Shown: positions 1 to 5,399 of the stretch, in pieces
Layout: each line of letters opens with the position of its first letter
Position numbering within the stretch: position 1 is the first letter of the stretch
From: Oscillospiraceae bacterium
GTDB lineage: Bacteria > Bacillota > Clostridia > Oscillospirales > Acutalibacteraceae
Length of the DNA stretch: 13,805 nt
Direction: 5' to 3'
Assembly: GCA_902761265.1 (NCBI GenBank)
Contig: CACWJV010000027.1
Location: 1 to 13,805 of the forward strand
Made by a program: the position numbers and the translations under genes
Notes under the pieces: generated by a model
The model's database searches: none
Seen by the model: only the letters and a program-made list of their open reading frames with translations
Told to the model about the DNA's origin: nothing

Positions 1-416
1 AACGTCAGCGTCGCATGCGCCGTGGTGTCCTTGACGGTGAAGGTTTTGACATAGACGCCGCAGGACATCTCCTCGGGGATCTTCGGCGGATCCGGATCAA
101 ATTCGTAGCGCGTGTTGAGATAGACCGGCGGCTCATAGCCGGTGCGCTGCCAGGTGGAAGGCACCTGCACGCTGTCGAACGTCATCTTTTCCGTATCGAT
201 ATGTGTCGGCATACGCGAGATCTTTTCGTAGTATTTGAACTTCCACTCGCCGCTCAGCAGCGTCACCTTGTCGCTGTTGGCCCGTTCGGTCAGCACAGAC
301 TGCTGCTCGAGCTTTGCGCGGTCGCCATAGGGGATAAAATAGCTGCGGGGTTCGCATTTATGGTCTTCAAAAACGCTGAATTCATTGGCGTGCAGCTTTT
401 GGATCCGATAGAGCAT
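1..416 (-). CDS. GH2 beta-galactosidase, N-terminal part (3' end outside window)
   Basis: The first 138 residues of a glycoside hydrolase family 2 protein are present; the rest lies beyond the window's left edge. I translated it by hand from ATG at 416, with a GGAGGAACG ribosome site just upstream. The opening MLYRIQKLHANEFSVFEDHK and the block VPSTWQRTGYEPPVYLNTRY (about residues 90-110) match the N-terminal sugar-binding jelly-roll of LacZ-type beta-galactosidases, where a W-x-x-x-G-Y-x-x-P-x-Y-x-N pattern is conserved. No signal peptide is visible, so it is probably cytoplasmic and hydrolyses terminal beta-galactosides of imported oligosaccharides. The catalytic glutamates lie outside the window, so a beta-glucuronidase or another GH2 activity cannot be formally excluded. 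It is transcribed divergently from sigG and has its own sigma-A promoter. Confidence 0.85.
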   Translation of the reverse strand, partial: MLYRIQKLHANEFSVFEDHKCEPRSYFIPYGDRAKLEQQSVLTERANSDKVTLLSGEWKFKYYEKISRMPTHIDTEKMTFDSVQVPSTWQRTGYEPPVYLNTRYEFDPDPPKIPEEMSCGVYVKTFTVKDTTAHATLT

Positions 417-450
417 CTTCGTTCCTCCGTTCTGAAATAATCGTCGCTTC

Positions 451-479
451 ATCTTAGCATATTTTTCCGCCTTTTTCAA
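451..479 (-). promoter_or_regulatory. Sigma-A promoter of the GH2 beta-galactosidase gene
   Basis: Read on the minus strand, the -35 is TTGAAA (474-479), the spacer is 17 bp, and the -10 is TAAGAT (451-456). A TG lies one base before the -10, making it an extended -10. The GGAGG ribosome site follows at a sensible distance. Its -35 ends 2 bp from the -35-like box of the sigG promoter, so the two promoters are back to back. Confidence 0.65.
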
Positions 480-481
480 CC

Positions 482-511
482 CTATAAAATGCTTTTCGGC
501 GGGCAATACTG
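482..511 (+). promoter_or_regulatory. Sigma-F/sigma-G type promoter of sigG
   Basis: A -10 element GGCAATACTG (502-511) fits the forespore consensus GGNNANAHTR at every defined position. It is preceded after 15 bp by CTATA (482-486), one mismatch from the -35 consensus GYATA. In Bacillus and Clostridium models sigG is transcribed by sigma-F, so position and sequence agree. The expected transcription start is about 517-519, which places the ribosome site at the very 5' end of the mRNA. This is seen by eye against the remembered consensus; no mapping data were used. Confidence 0.6.
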
Positions 512-516
512 ACGCT

Positions 517-523
517 GAGGTGA
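517..523 (+). promoter_or_regulatory. Ribosome binding site that sets the sigG start at TTG 529
   Basis: GAGGTGA (517-523) is complementary to the 16S rRNA tail and lies 5 bp before TTG 529. It overlaps the alternative GTG at 520, which has no ribosome site of its own and would sit practically on the predicted transcription start. Initiation at TTG 529 is therefore favoured. Confidence 0.65.
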
Positions 524-528
524 GGAAG

Positions 529-1308
529 TTGAACTACAACAAGGTGGAGATCATCGGTATTGACACGTCAAAGCTGCGGGTACTGGGCGAACAGGAAAAG
601 ACCGCGCTGCTGCAAAAAGCCGCAGCCGGCGACAAACAGGCGCGCGAACAGCTCATCACCGGCAATCTGCGGCTGGTACTCAGCGTGATCGGCCGGTTTT
701 CTTCGCGCGGCGAGAATCCGGACGATCTGTTTCAGGTGGGCTGCATCGGATTGATGAAGGCGATCGATCATTTTGACACGGGACTGAACGTGCGCTTTTC
801 CACCTATGCGGTGCCGATGATCATCGGCGAAGTACGCCGCTATTTGCGCGATTACAACCCCGTGCGCGTCAGCCGGTCGATCCGCGATACGGCATACCAC
901 GCGATGCAGGTCAAGGAAAGACTCCAAAACGAGACCGGCCGCGAACCGCAGGTGGAGGAGATCGCCGCCGCGCTGGGGCTCAATAAGCAGCAGGTCGTGC
1001 TGGCGCTTGAAGCGATCGTGGATCCGGTTTCGCTGTATGACCCGGTCTATTCCGACGCGGGCGACACGATCTATGTGATGGATCAGATCGGCGACAACCA
1101 CACGGACGAGCAGTGGATCGACGAGATCATGCTCAAAAAGGCGATCCGTGCGCTGCCCGAACGCGAAAAAAAGATCCTTTCGCTGCGGTATATGCAAGGT
1201 CTGACGCAGACCGAGGTTGCAAAGGAGATCGGCATTTCGCAGGCGCAGGTCTCGCGATTGGAAAAAGGCGCGCTGCAAAAGGTGAAGGCGCACAGGGCGG
1301 AGAGTTGA
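529..1308 (+). CDS. sigG: RNA polymerase sporulation sigma factor SigG
   Basis: This is the forespore-specific sigma factor that directs late forespore gene expression after engulfment. From TTG 529 it is 259 residues, against 260 in B. subtilis, and KVE falls at residues 5-7 as there. Diagnostic stretches are the SigG N-terminus KVEIIGIDTSKL, region 2 (NLRLVLSVI, then DDLFQVGCIGLMKAID, then RFSTYAVPMIIGEVRRYLRD) and the region 4.2 helix-turn-helix at about 224-248 (TQTEVAKEIGISQAQVSRLE). GTG 520 is an in-frame alternative adding three residues; the ribosome site and predicted transcription start argue against it. No sigE or spoIIGA precedes it here, although those genes often neighbour sigG; the upstream gene is a divergent beta-galactosidase. 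Residue 44 is Thr where B. subtilis SigG has Asn45, a residue linked there to control by the CsfB/Gin anti-sigma factor. Confidence 0.95.
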   Translation: MNYNKVEIIGIDTSKLRVLGEQEKTALLQKAAAGDKQAREQLITGNLRLVLSVIGRFSSRGENPDDLFQVGCIGLMKAIDHFDTGLNVRFSTYAVPMIIGEVRRYLRDYNPVRVSRSIRDTAYHAMQVKERLQNETGREPQVEEIAAALGLNKQQVVLALEAIVDPVSLYDPVYSDAGDTIYVMDQIGDNHTDEQWIDEIMLKKAIRALPEREKKILSLRYMQGLTQTEVAKEIGISQAQVSRLEKGALQKVKAHRAES

Positions 1309-1377
1309 GAATGAAGAATGAAGAATTAAAAATTGAAAATTGATCATCGATCATTGCAGCGCCTAAAGAGGTGTAGC

Positions 1378-1417
1378 CGGTGTAGTTTTTTTCCAAAACT
1401 ACACAAAAACTACACCG
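1378..1417. repeat. 13-bp perfect inverted repeat with a competing 10-bp hairpin
   Basis: CGGTGTAGTTTTT (1378-1390) pairs perfectly with AAAAACTACACCG (1405-1417). An alternative hairpin pairs GTGTAGTTTT (1380-1389) with AAAACTACAC (1395-1404). The two folds are mutually exclusive because both use the same left arm. It might serve as a weak 3' structure for sigG, but no U-tract follows on the plus strand. Confidence 0.7.
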
Positions 1418-1585
1418 CGAAAAACCCAGACGTGGTGGGCATTTTCAGGCATTTTGTGTAGTTTGTGCAGGTTTTTTGAAGTCAGTGACAAAAAGTGAAG
1501 CATATAAAAAGTTTATAACAAACTGAAAAAAGCCTACATTTTCTACACAACTACACACGCTTGCTGCAACTGTAGAGGCCGCCGA

Positions 1586-1613
1586 ATCAAATGCGCCGCA
1601 GGCAGCATTTGAT
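1586..1613. repeat. Hairpin, 9-bp stem
   Basis: ATCAAATGC (1586-1594) and GCATTTGAT (1605-1613) are perfectly complementary around a 10-nt loop. CTGTAG (1570-1575) and CTACAG (1620-1625) form matching outer arms, giving a nested palindrome of about 56 bp. Confidence 0.65.
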
Positions 1614-1653
1614 GCGACACTACAGGCGCTGTGCAGTATCTGTAATTGTAGCG

Positions 1654-1670
1654 GCGGCCCCGCGGGCCGC
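1654..1670. repeat. Hairpin, 7-bp GC stem
   Basis: GCGGCCC (1654-1660) and GGGCCGC (1664-1670) pair around a CGC loop. TGTAG immediately precedes the stem. No U-tract follows, so it is not a typical terminator. Confidence 0.55.
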
Positions 1671-1695
1671 TATGCAAACGAACATTTGTACACCA

Positions 1696-1712
1696 GTCGC
1701 ACGGAGTGCGAC
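1696..1712. repeat. Hairpin, 7-bp perfect stem with GGA loop
   Basis: GTCGCAC (1696-1702) and GTGCGAC (1706-1712) are perfect complements. The stem is followed by the second copy of the conserved tail CTACAGGCGCTG. Confidence 0.6.
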
Positions 1713-1752
1713 GCTACAGGCGCTGCGTTTTTGCAAAATAATCAATCTATCC

Positions 1753-1848
1753 GCGTAGGGGCGACCCTGCGTGGTCGCCCGGCAACCGATCCATCAGCGA
1801 TTCATGCAGGGGCAATTTCCGGGTCGCCACATAGGGCGACCCCTACGC
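1753..1848. repeat. 96-bp composite palindrome (MITE/REP-like)
   Basis: The outer 30-bp arms (1753-1782 and 1819-1848) are inverted with 22/30 matches; the outermost nine bases, GCGTAGGGG, match exactly. Each arm is itself a perfect 8-bp hairpin: GGGCGACC with GGTCGCCC (1759-1780) and GGGTCGCC with GGCGACCC (1821-1842). The mismatches between the arms fall mostly inside the two stems, where each arm's own pairing is preserved. The same GGTCGCC/GGCGACC stem recurs at 5415-5508. Confidence 0.65.
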
Positions 1849-1989
1849 GACAAACCGGTGTAGACGAAACAAGTGTAGACGACGTTTTCAAACTTTTCCC
1901 TATGTTTTTATCAGAATACTTTTTTTAATAAAAAAACAGTAATCTCTTCTACAAAACCTCTGGAAAGCCCACCGCAGGGGCATTCTCGC

Positions 1990-2035
1990 TTGTAGCGGAG
2001 TTGCAGCTGAGTTGTAGCAGAGTTGCGTCAGCTGC
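1990..2035. repeat. Short direct repeats overlapping a GCAGCTGA dyad
   Basis: TTGTAGCGGAGTTGC (1990-2004) and TTGTAGCAGAGTTGC (2012-2026) differ at one base. GCAGCTGA (2003-2010) and TCAGCTGC (2028-2035) form an inverted pair enclosing the second copy. Confidence 0.5.
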
Positions 2036-2061
2036 ACTATTTCATGCTCCGGCAACATAAA

Positions 2062-2090
2062 GAAACGGCCGCGTACTTCCCCGCGACCGC
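2062..2090 (-). terminator. Likely terminator of the zinc-ribbon gene
   Basis: On the minus strand CGGTCGCG pairs with CGCGGCCG (one G-U pair) around an 8-nt loop. It is followed by TTTCTTTATG and lies about 20 bp past the stop codon. The U-tract is interrupted, so efficiency may be moderate. Confidence 0.5.
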
Positions 2091-2109
2091 AATTTTCAAC
2101 TATCCATTT

Positions 2110-2850
2110 TCAATTCTTCATTTCTTCCGCTTCCAGATTCTTGGCATACTCGATCTGCAGTTCGTCCTTCGGCACATATTTGCGCTTTTCTTCGTTCACC
2201 GGCAGAATCAGCAAAATCACATCCAGCACAAACACCAGAGAAAACGCCGCAACGCCGAGCCACACGGCAAACTGCAAACTGCCGTTGCCAAACGACCGGA
2301 ACGTGCTTTTTGCAAGCAAAACGCCTGCCGTATAGCCGCCGAGCGAAAGCAGATGCAAGATCATCACCGCAGGTGATTTCGGGTGTTTAAACAAAAGCGG
2401 CACCAGAAAAAACGCGACCACGCCGCAGACCAGCGCGGCAGCCGCCAACAGCAGCGCACGCAGCAGACCCGTCTGGGCGGGCGAACCCCATTTGAAGATT
2501 TCCGGCAAATGCGCCGGCGCGAACAGCTCCTTGTTGCCGGTGAACATCGACAGCAGACTGAAGTCGCCCTCCGCGTCCTTGCCGATCACGTGCGCCATCG
2601 GCAGCAGATAGCCCAAAAGCGGCAGCACACAGCAGATCAGACGAATCAGGTGCAAAGGCGTGCCGATCACGGCGTATTTCAGTTTTGCCAATGTGGTATT
2701 CAAATTGTAAAACGCCGCTTCGCGCGCGTCGGCGTCGGCGTCGAGCCGCTGTTCCCAGTTGTGGTTCGGGATATTGGCGTGGCAGTGCGGACATTCCGCC
2801 TTGACGTTCCAAAAATGCAGCTTTGCATGGCAGTTCGGACATTGTGCCAT
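2110..2850 (-). CDS. Zinc-ribbon, four-pass membrane protein of unknown function
   Basis: A 246-residue protein. The N-terminus carries two CxxC knuckles (C4/C7 in CPNC and C20/C23 in CPHC), consistent with one zinc-ribbon fold. A charged linker (about 33-58) is followed by four hydrophobic segments at about 66-89, 131-154, 160-180 and 192-217, and a charged C-terminus, so it is probably an inner-membrane protein with a cytosolic zinc ribbon. The start is supported by AGAGGAGA (2857-2864) 6 bp upstream. I do not recognise a named family, and no enzymatic motif is visible; possible roles such as a sensor or scaffold are guesses. The last codons (EEMKN, stop) run into an ATGAAGAATTGAAAAT motif that resembles the repeat behind sigG. 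The gene is monocistronic, with a strong promoter at 2886-2914. Confidence 0.8.
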   Translation of the reverse strand: MAQCPNCHAKLHFWNVKAECPHCHANIPNHNWEQRLDADADAREAAFYNLNTTLAKLKYAVIGTPLHLIRLICCVLPLLGYLLPMAHVIGKDAEGDFSLLSMFTGNKELFAPAHLPEIFKWGSPAQTGLLRALLLAAAALVCGVVAFFLVPLLFKHPKSPAVMILHLLSLGGYTAGVLLAKSTFRSFGNGSLQFAVWLGVAAFSLVFVLDVILLILPVNEEKRKYVPKDELQIEYAKNLEAEEMKN

Positions 2851-2885
2851 TTTTATCTCTCCTCTTTGCGAATAGGATCAGATTC

Positions 2886-2914
2886 ATTGTACGGGATTTT
2901 GACGCGTCTGTCAA
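2886..2914 (-). promoter_or_regulatory. Sigma-A promoter of the zinc-ribbon gene, with palindromic spacer
   Basis: Read on the minus strand: TTGACA (2909-2914, perfect -35), 17-bp spacer, TACAAT (2886-2891, 5/6 -10). The spacer contains the 8-bp palindrome GACGCGTC (2901-2908). TTGAC (2899-2903) and GTCAA (2910-2914) form a dyad overlapping the -35, a position where a repressor could act. This is sequence inspection only. Confidence 0.7.
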
Positions 2915-2998
2915 GAGCGTGGCCGGCAGTATTTGTTGGTTTTTAACATTTTTAAGAAGATAAAAAAATATTTATTTGGGCAGTTTCCCTTTCCCGTC

Positions 2999-3027
2999 TT
3001 GCATTCGCGCGGGAACTGTGTTAGAAT
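2999..3027 (+). promoter_or_regulatory. Extended -10 promoter of the GPH symporter gene
   Basis: TTGCAT (2999-3004), a 17-bp spacer and TAGAAT (3022-3027), with TG one base before the -10. The region 2938-2980 just upstream is strongly AT-rich, with A- and T-runs that could act as an UP element. The ribosome site AAAGGAGG (3043-3050) follows. Confidence 0.6.
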
Positions 3028-3057
3028 GGAACCGATCAATCCAAAGGAGGGGTTCTT

Positions 3058-4605
3058 TTGGCAGAGACAACCACCACCGTGCAGCCGGACGCCATCGAAA
3101 CGCCGGTACAGGACGCGGAAAACGAGCTGACCGTTGCCGACCGCAAACGGCGGTATCTGACGCCCAAGGAGATTTTTTCCATGTGCGCCGTCGCATTCGG
3201 GCAGAAAAACCTGGACGAATTCTGCAACGCGAATTTGCAGTTTTTCATCATTCAGTTCTTCGGCCTGTCGCCGGAGGCCTATGCCAACATCAGTCTGGGC
3301 GCGAGCATCTATGACGCTGTGGACGACACGCTGTCGGGACTGATCATCGACCGCACGCGCACCCGCTGGGGCCGGATCAAGCCCTATCTGATTTTGCCGA
3401 TCCCGCTGTGGCTGATCGGCACGGTGATGCTCTTTTCCTCCCCTGCCCTGTCGCCGGCGATGAAGATCGTCTGGGTCGCGTTCGCCACGGTGCTCAAGGG
3501 TCTCGGCATGAGCTATTTCGGCGCGTGGACGCTGATGCAATATAACATCACACCTAACTACAACGAGCGCGTGTCCGCCATCACAACCGTGGAATTTGCC
3601 CGCCTGTTCGGCACGTTCCTTGTGGCGGCGCTGCCGATCGTGCTCGACGTCGGGCGCAAGGCGGGCGTTGGCGAAAGCGGAATCTACCACGGCTTTTCGT
3701 GGATCATCGTGCTGCTGTGCGCCGCCACCTGTCTTTACGGCTTCCGCCACATGCGCGAACGCATTCCGCTGCAGTCGCGCGAAGAGATGAAGGAAGTGGG
3801 CGTGCTCGATTCGTTCAAGCACCTGATGAAAAACCGCCCGATGTTCATCCTCATCCTCGGCAACTTTTTCAACTCGTTCAAATCCATCGGCGCGGGCAAC
3901 GAAAAGTTCTTTTGGTTCAACTGCACCGGCAAATACTCCTATGCCACGATCGTGGGTCTGTTTACGGGTTTGCCGAACTACATCATGACGCCGCTGTCCT
4001 CTAAGTTTATCCACCGCTTCGGCGCGCGCAACACCATCATCGGCGCGGCGCTGTTCGGCGGCGCGGCCTACACGGCCATGTGGGCAATCGGCTATCATCC
4101 GTTCGGCGCGACGTTTGACGACCATCTGGTTTTCAACCTCGTGTGGATGGCGTTTGCACTGACCGTCTGCGGACTGCCCAACCGCGTGATCGCTGTGGCG
4201 CTCGCGGTGCTGTCGGGCGACGTGTTTGACTATTCCGAATGGAAAACCGGCATGCGCAACGAGGCGATCGTGACGACGATTTCCAACTATTTCCTCAAGA
4301 TCGGCAACTCGTTCAACGCATGGCTGACCTCGATGGTGCTCACGTGGATCCACTATCAGGCGCTGGTGGACGCCAACGGCGCCGCCATCCCGAACACCGA
4401 CCCCGGTGTGCAGCGCGGGCTTTGGATCATCTTTGCGCTGGCGCCCGCCGCCGCACGGACGCTGACGGGCCTTGCATTCTTCCTGTTTAACGTTCACGGC
4501 AAATTCAAAGAACAGATGCTCGCCGATCTCGAGGAGCGCCGCAGAGCCGCCATCGAAGAGATGGAGGAAGAGGAGCTCGAGCTGGGCATTGACGAAGAAG
4601 CGTAA
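3058..4605 (+). CDS. GPH-family sugar:cation symporter (MFS)
   Basis: A 515-residue polytopic membrane protein of the glycoside-pentoside-hexuronide:cation symporter family. The clearest mark is the loop after helix 2 (residues 86-109): D-A-x-D-D-T-L-S-G, then DRTRTRWGRIKPYL, the family's D-P-x-x-G and DRTxTxWGRxRPxxL signature. The second Asp-Asp replaces the more usual Asn-Asp. About twelve hydrophobic segments follow to about residue 490. The start is TTG 3058, 7 bp after a perfect AAAGGAGG. Unusual tails are present: about 35 hydrophilic N-terminal residues before helix 1, and a C-terminal tail very rich in Glu (about 492-515), probably cytosolic. Substrate is not readable from the sequence; import of a glycoside or oligosaccharide for the cytoplasmic hydrolases in the window is plausible. 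A strong terminator follows, so it is probably monocistronic. Confidence 0.88.
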   Translation: MAETTTTVQPDAIETPVQDAENELTVADRKRRYLTPKEIFSMCAVAFGQKNLDEFCNANLQFFIIQFFGLSPEAYANISLGASIYDAVDDTLSGLIIDRTRTRWGRIKPYLILPIPLWLIGTVMLFSSPALSPAMKIVWVAFATVLKGLGMSYFGAWTLMQYNITPNYNERVSAITTVEFARLFGTFLVAALPIVLDVGRKAGVGESGIYHGFSWIIVLLCAATCLYGFRHMRERIPLQSREEMKEVGVLDSFKHLMKNRPMFILILGNFFNSFKSIGAGNEKFFWFNCTGKYSYATIVGLFTGLPNYIMTPLSSKFIHRFGARNTIIGAALFGGAAYTAMWAIGYHPFGATFDDHLVFNLVWMAFALTVCGLPNRVIAVALAVLSGDVFDYSEWKTGMRNEAIVTTISNYFLKIGNSFNAWLTSMVLTWIHYQALVDANGAAIPNTDPGVQRGLWIIFALAPAAARTLTGLAFFLFNVHGKFKEQMLADLEERRRAAIEEMEEEELELGIDEEA

Positions 4606-4640
4606 ATCAGTGCACAGTGCCTAGTGCGTAGTGAACAGTT
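4606..4640 (+). repeat. Degenerate CAGTG-type microrepeat behind the symporter stop
   Basis: Between the stop and the terminator lies a run of near-repeats: CAGTGCACAGTGC, TAGTGCGTAGTGAACAG. It is non-coding, and its position matches the short repeats behind sigG, the zinc-ribbon gene and eda. Confidence 0.45.
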
Positions 4641-4672
4641 GCAGCCGCCCGCGGGGCGGCTGCATTTTGTGT
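4640..4672 (+). terminator. Rho-independent terminator of the symporter gene
   Basis: GCAGCCGCCC (4641-4650), a GCG loop, and GGGCGGCTGC (4654-4663) form a perfect 10-bp stem, extended by a flanking T-A pair. ATTTTGTGTT follows. Confidence 0.85.
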
Positions 4673-4716
4673 TAGAAAAATGTAAGAAAGTCGTAAGGAC
4701 TTTTGCGCGCTTTTTG

Positions 4717-4725
4717 TGCTATAAT
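4717..4725 (+). promoter_or_regulatory. Extended -10 promoter of the VanZ-family gene
   Basis: TGCTATAAT is a perfect -10 with the TG extension. No good -35 is visible 17 bp upstream (GGACTT at 4697-4702), which is acceptable for extended -10 promoters. The ribosome site follows 7 bp downstream, implying a very short leader. Confidence 0.6.
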
Positions 4726-4732
4726 CGACGCG

Positions 4733-4739
4733 AAAGGAG
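4733..4739 (+). promoter_or_regulatory. Ribosome binding site that sets the vanZ-like start at GTG 4749
   Basis: AAAGGAG directly abuts the in-frame ATG at 4740, leaving no spacer, but is 9 bp from GTG 4749. GTG 4749 is therefore the likelier start. Confidence 0.65.
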
Positions 4740-4748
4740 ATGGACAAA

Positions 4749-5399
4749 GTGATCCGAAACTATCTCATCGCCATTGCCGCGTGGTGTCTGGCGGCGCTGC
4801 TTTGCTATCTGCCGGGGCGGCTTTGGTATCTCAAACGCAGGAAGACGCCCGTCAGCGTTTTGCGCGAAGTGTGTCTGGCACTGCTGGTATGCTATACCGT
4901 CGGCTTTTTGTCGCAGACGATCTTTCCGGAGATTCAACTGTACAACTACAACAACGGCGGGCTGGAGCTCAGTTTGCTCTTTCCGTTTCGCGGCACGCTC
5001 ACGCTCGGCAAAGACGGCCTGCACTGGTATCAGACCTTTGATCCGCTGTTTCGCTGCAATCTTGTGCCGTTTCGCACAATCCGGTCATACCTTTCCGGCA
5101 CGGCGGCGCAAAACTTCAATCTTGCGATCCGGGTGGTCAATCTGCTGGGCAACGTGCTCATCCTCGTGCCGTTCGGCGTTTTGCTGCCGTTTGCGGCGCC
5201 GAAAGCGGACAAATGGAAATGGGTGTTTTTGTGGGGCAGCGTACTGATTGTGTTCGTCGAAGTCGTACAGTATTTCATCGGCCGCGCGGCGGATATCGAC
5301 GATTATCTGCTCAACATTCTTGGCGTCCTGCTCGGCTACGCTATCACCTGCGTGCCGGTGTGCCGCAGATGGAAAGCACAGTGCAAAGCTGATAATTAA
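4749..5399 (+). CDS. VanZ-family membrane protein
   Basis: A 216-residue membrane protein with the VanZ-like pattern: NLVPF (104-108), N-x-x-GN then PFG (131-143), a glutamate and glutamine in E-V-V-Q (171-174), R179, D-I-D-D (182-185), N189 and glycines in the last helix. Hydrophobic segments lie at about 5-23, 40-58, 127-150, 158-175 and 187-204. The prototype VanZ gives low-level teicoplanin resistance, but most chromosomal homologues have no established role, so resistance should not be assumed. The start GTG 4749 is chosen from ribosome-site spacing; ATG 4740 would add three residues. It has its own extended -10 promoter and is separated from the symporter by a terminator. Confidence 0.85.
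   Translation: MIRNYLIAIAAWCLAALLCYLPGRLWYLKRRKTPVSVLREVCLALLVCYTVGFLSQTIFPEIQLYNYNNGGLELSLLFPFRGTLTLGKDGLHWYQTFDPLFRCNLVPFRTIRSYLSGTAAQNFNLAIRVVNLLGNVLILVPFGVLLPFAAPKADKWKWVFLWGSVLIVFVEVVQYFIGRAADIDDYLLNILGVLLGYAITCVPVCRRWKAQCKADN

Larger units (their letters stand above)
1613..1725 (+). repeat. Pair of 19-bp direct repeats (18/19 identical)
   Basis: TGCGACACTACAGGCGCTG at 1613-1631 recurs at 1707-1725 with one change (A to G at the seventh base). Each copy directly follows the right arm of a hairpin (stems 1586-1613 and 1696-1712), suggesting two diverged copies of one repeat unit consisting of a variable hairpin plus a conserved tail. Confidence 0.65.
1309..2061. repeat. Non-coding, hairpin- and repeat-rich convergent spacer
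   Basis: About 750 bp between the sigG stop and the terminator of the convergent zinc-ribbon gene holds no credible gene. The base composition is heterogeneous, with AT-rich stretches at 1315-1345, 1480-1550 and 1890-1955. It contains a long series of dyads (listed separately) and, by my count, 17 copies of TGTAG or its complement CTACA between 1372 and 2017, where one or two are expected by chance. A short tandem motif (GAATGAAGAATGAAGAATT, continuing as AAAATTG units) abuts the sigG stop. No canonical sigG terminator is visible. An 80-codon frame at 1686-1928 runs through palindromes and is judged spurious. Confidence 0.7.

Noticed and set aside
15..440. 141-codon plus-strand frame at the window start
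   Set aside because: It is the antisense shadow of the GH2 beta-galactosidase, whose minus-strand translation gives clear family blocks.
1686..1928. 80-codon frame in the spacer after sigG
   Set aside because: It runs straight through two palindromic repeats, has no ribosome site or recognisable domain, and its amino acids follow the repeat sequence.
1561..2035. Possible CRISPR array
   Set aside because: The repeats are few, of differing length and spacing, and mostly palindromic hairpins; there is no regular repeat-spacer pattern and no cas gene.
2911..4497. 528-codon open frame on the minus strand
   Set aside because: It is antisense to the GPH symporter, of low-complexity R/H/Q/D composition, with no membrane or enzyme motif and no ribosome site.
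4749..5399. Glycopeptide resistance gene
   Set aside because: The protein is VanZ-like, but no van ligase, dehydrogenase or dipeptidase genes accompany it, and most VanZ-family proteins are not linked to resistance.
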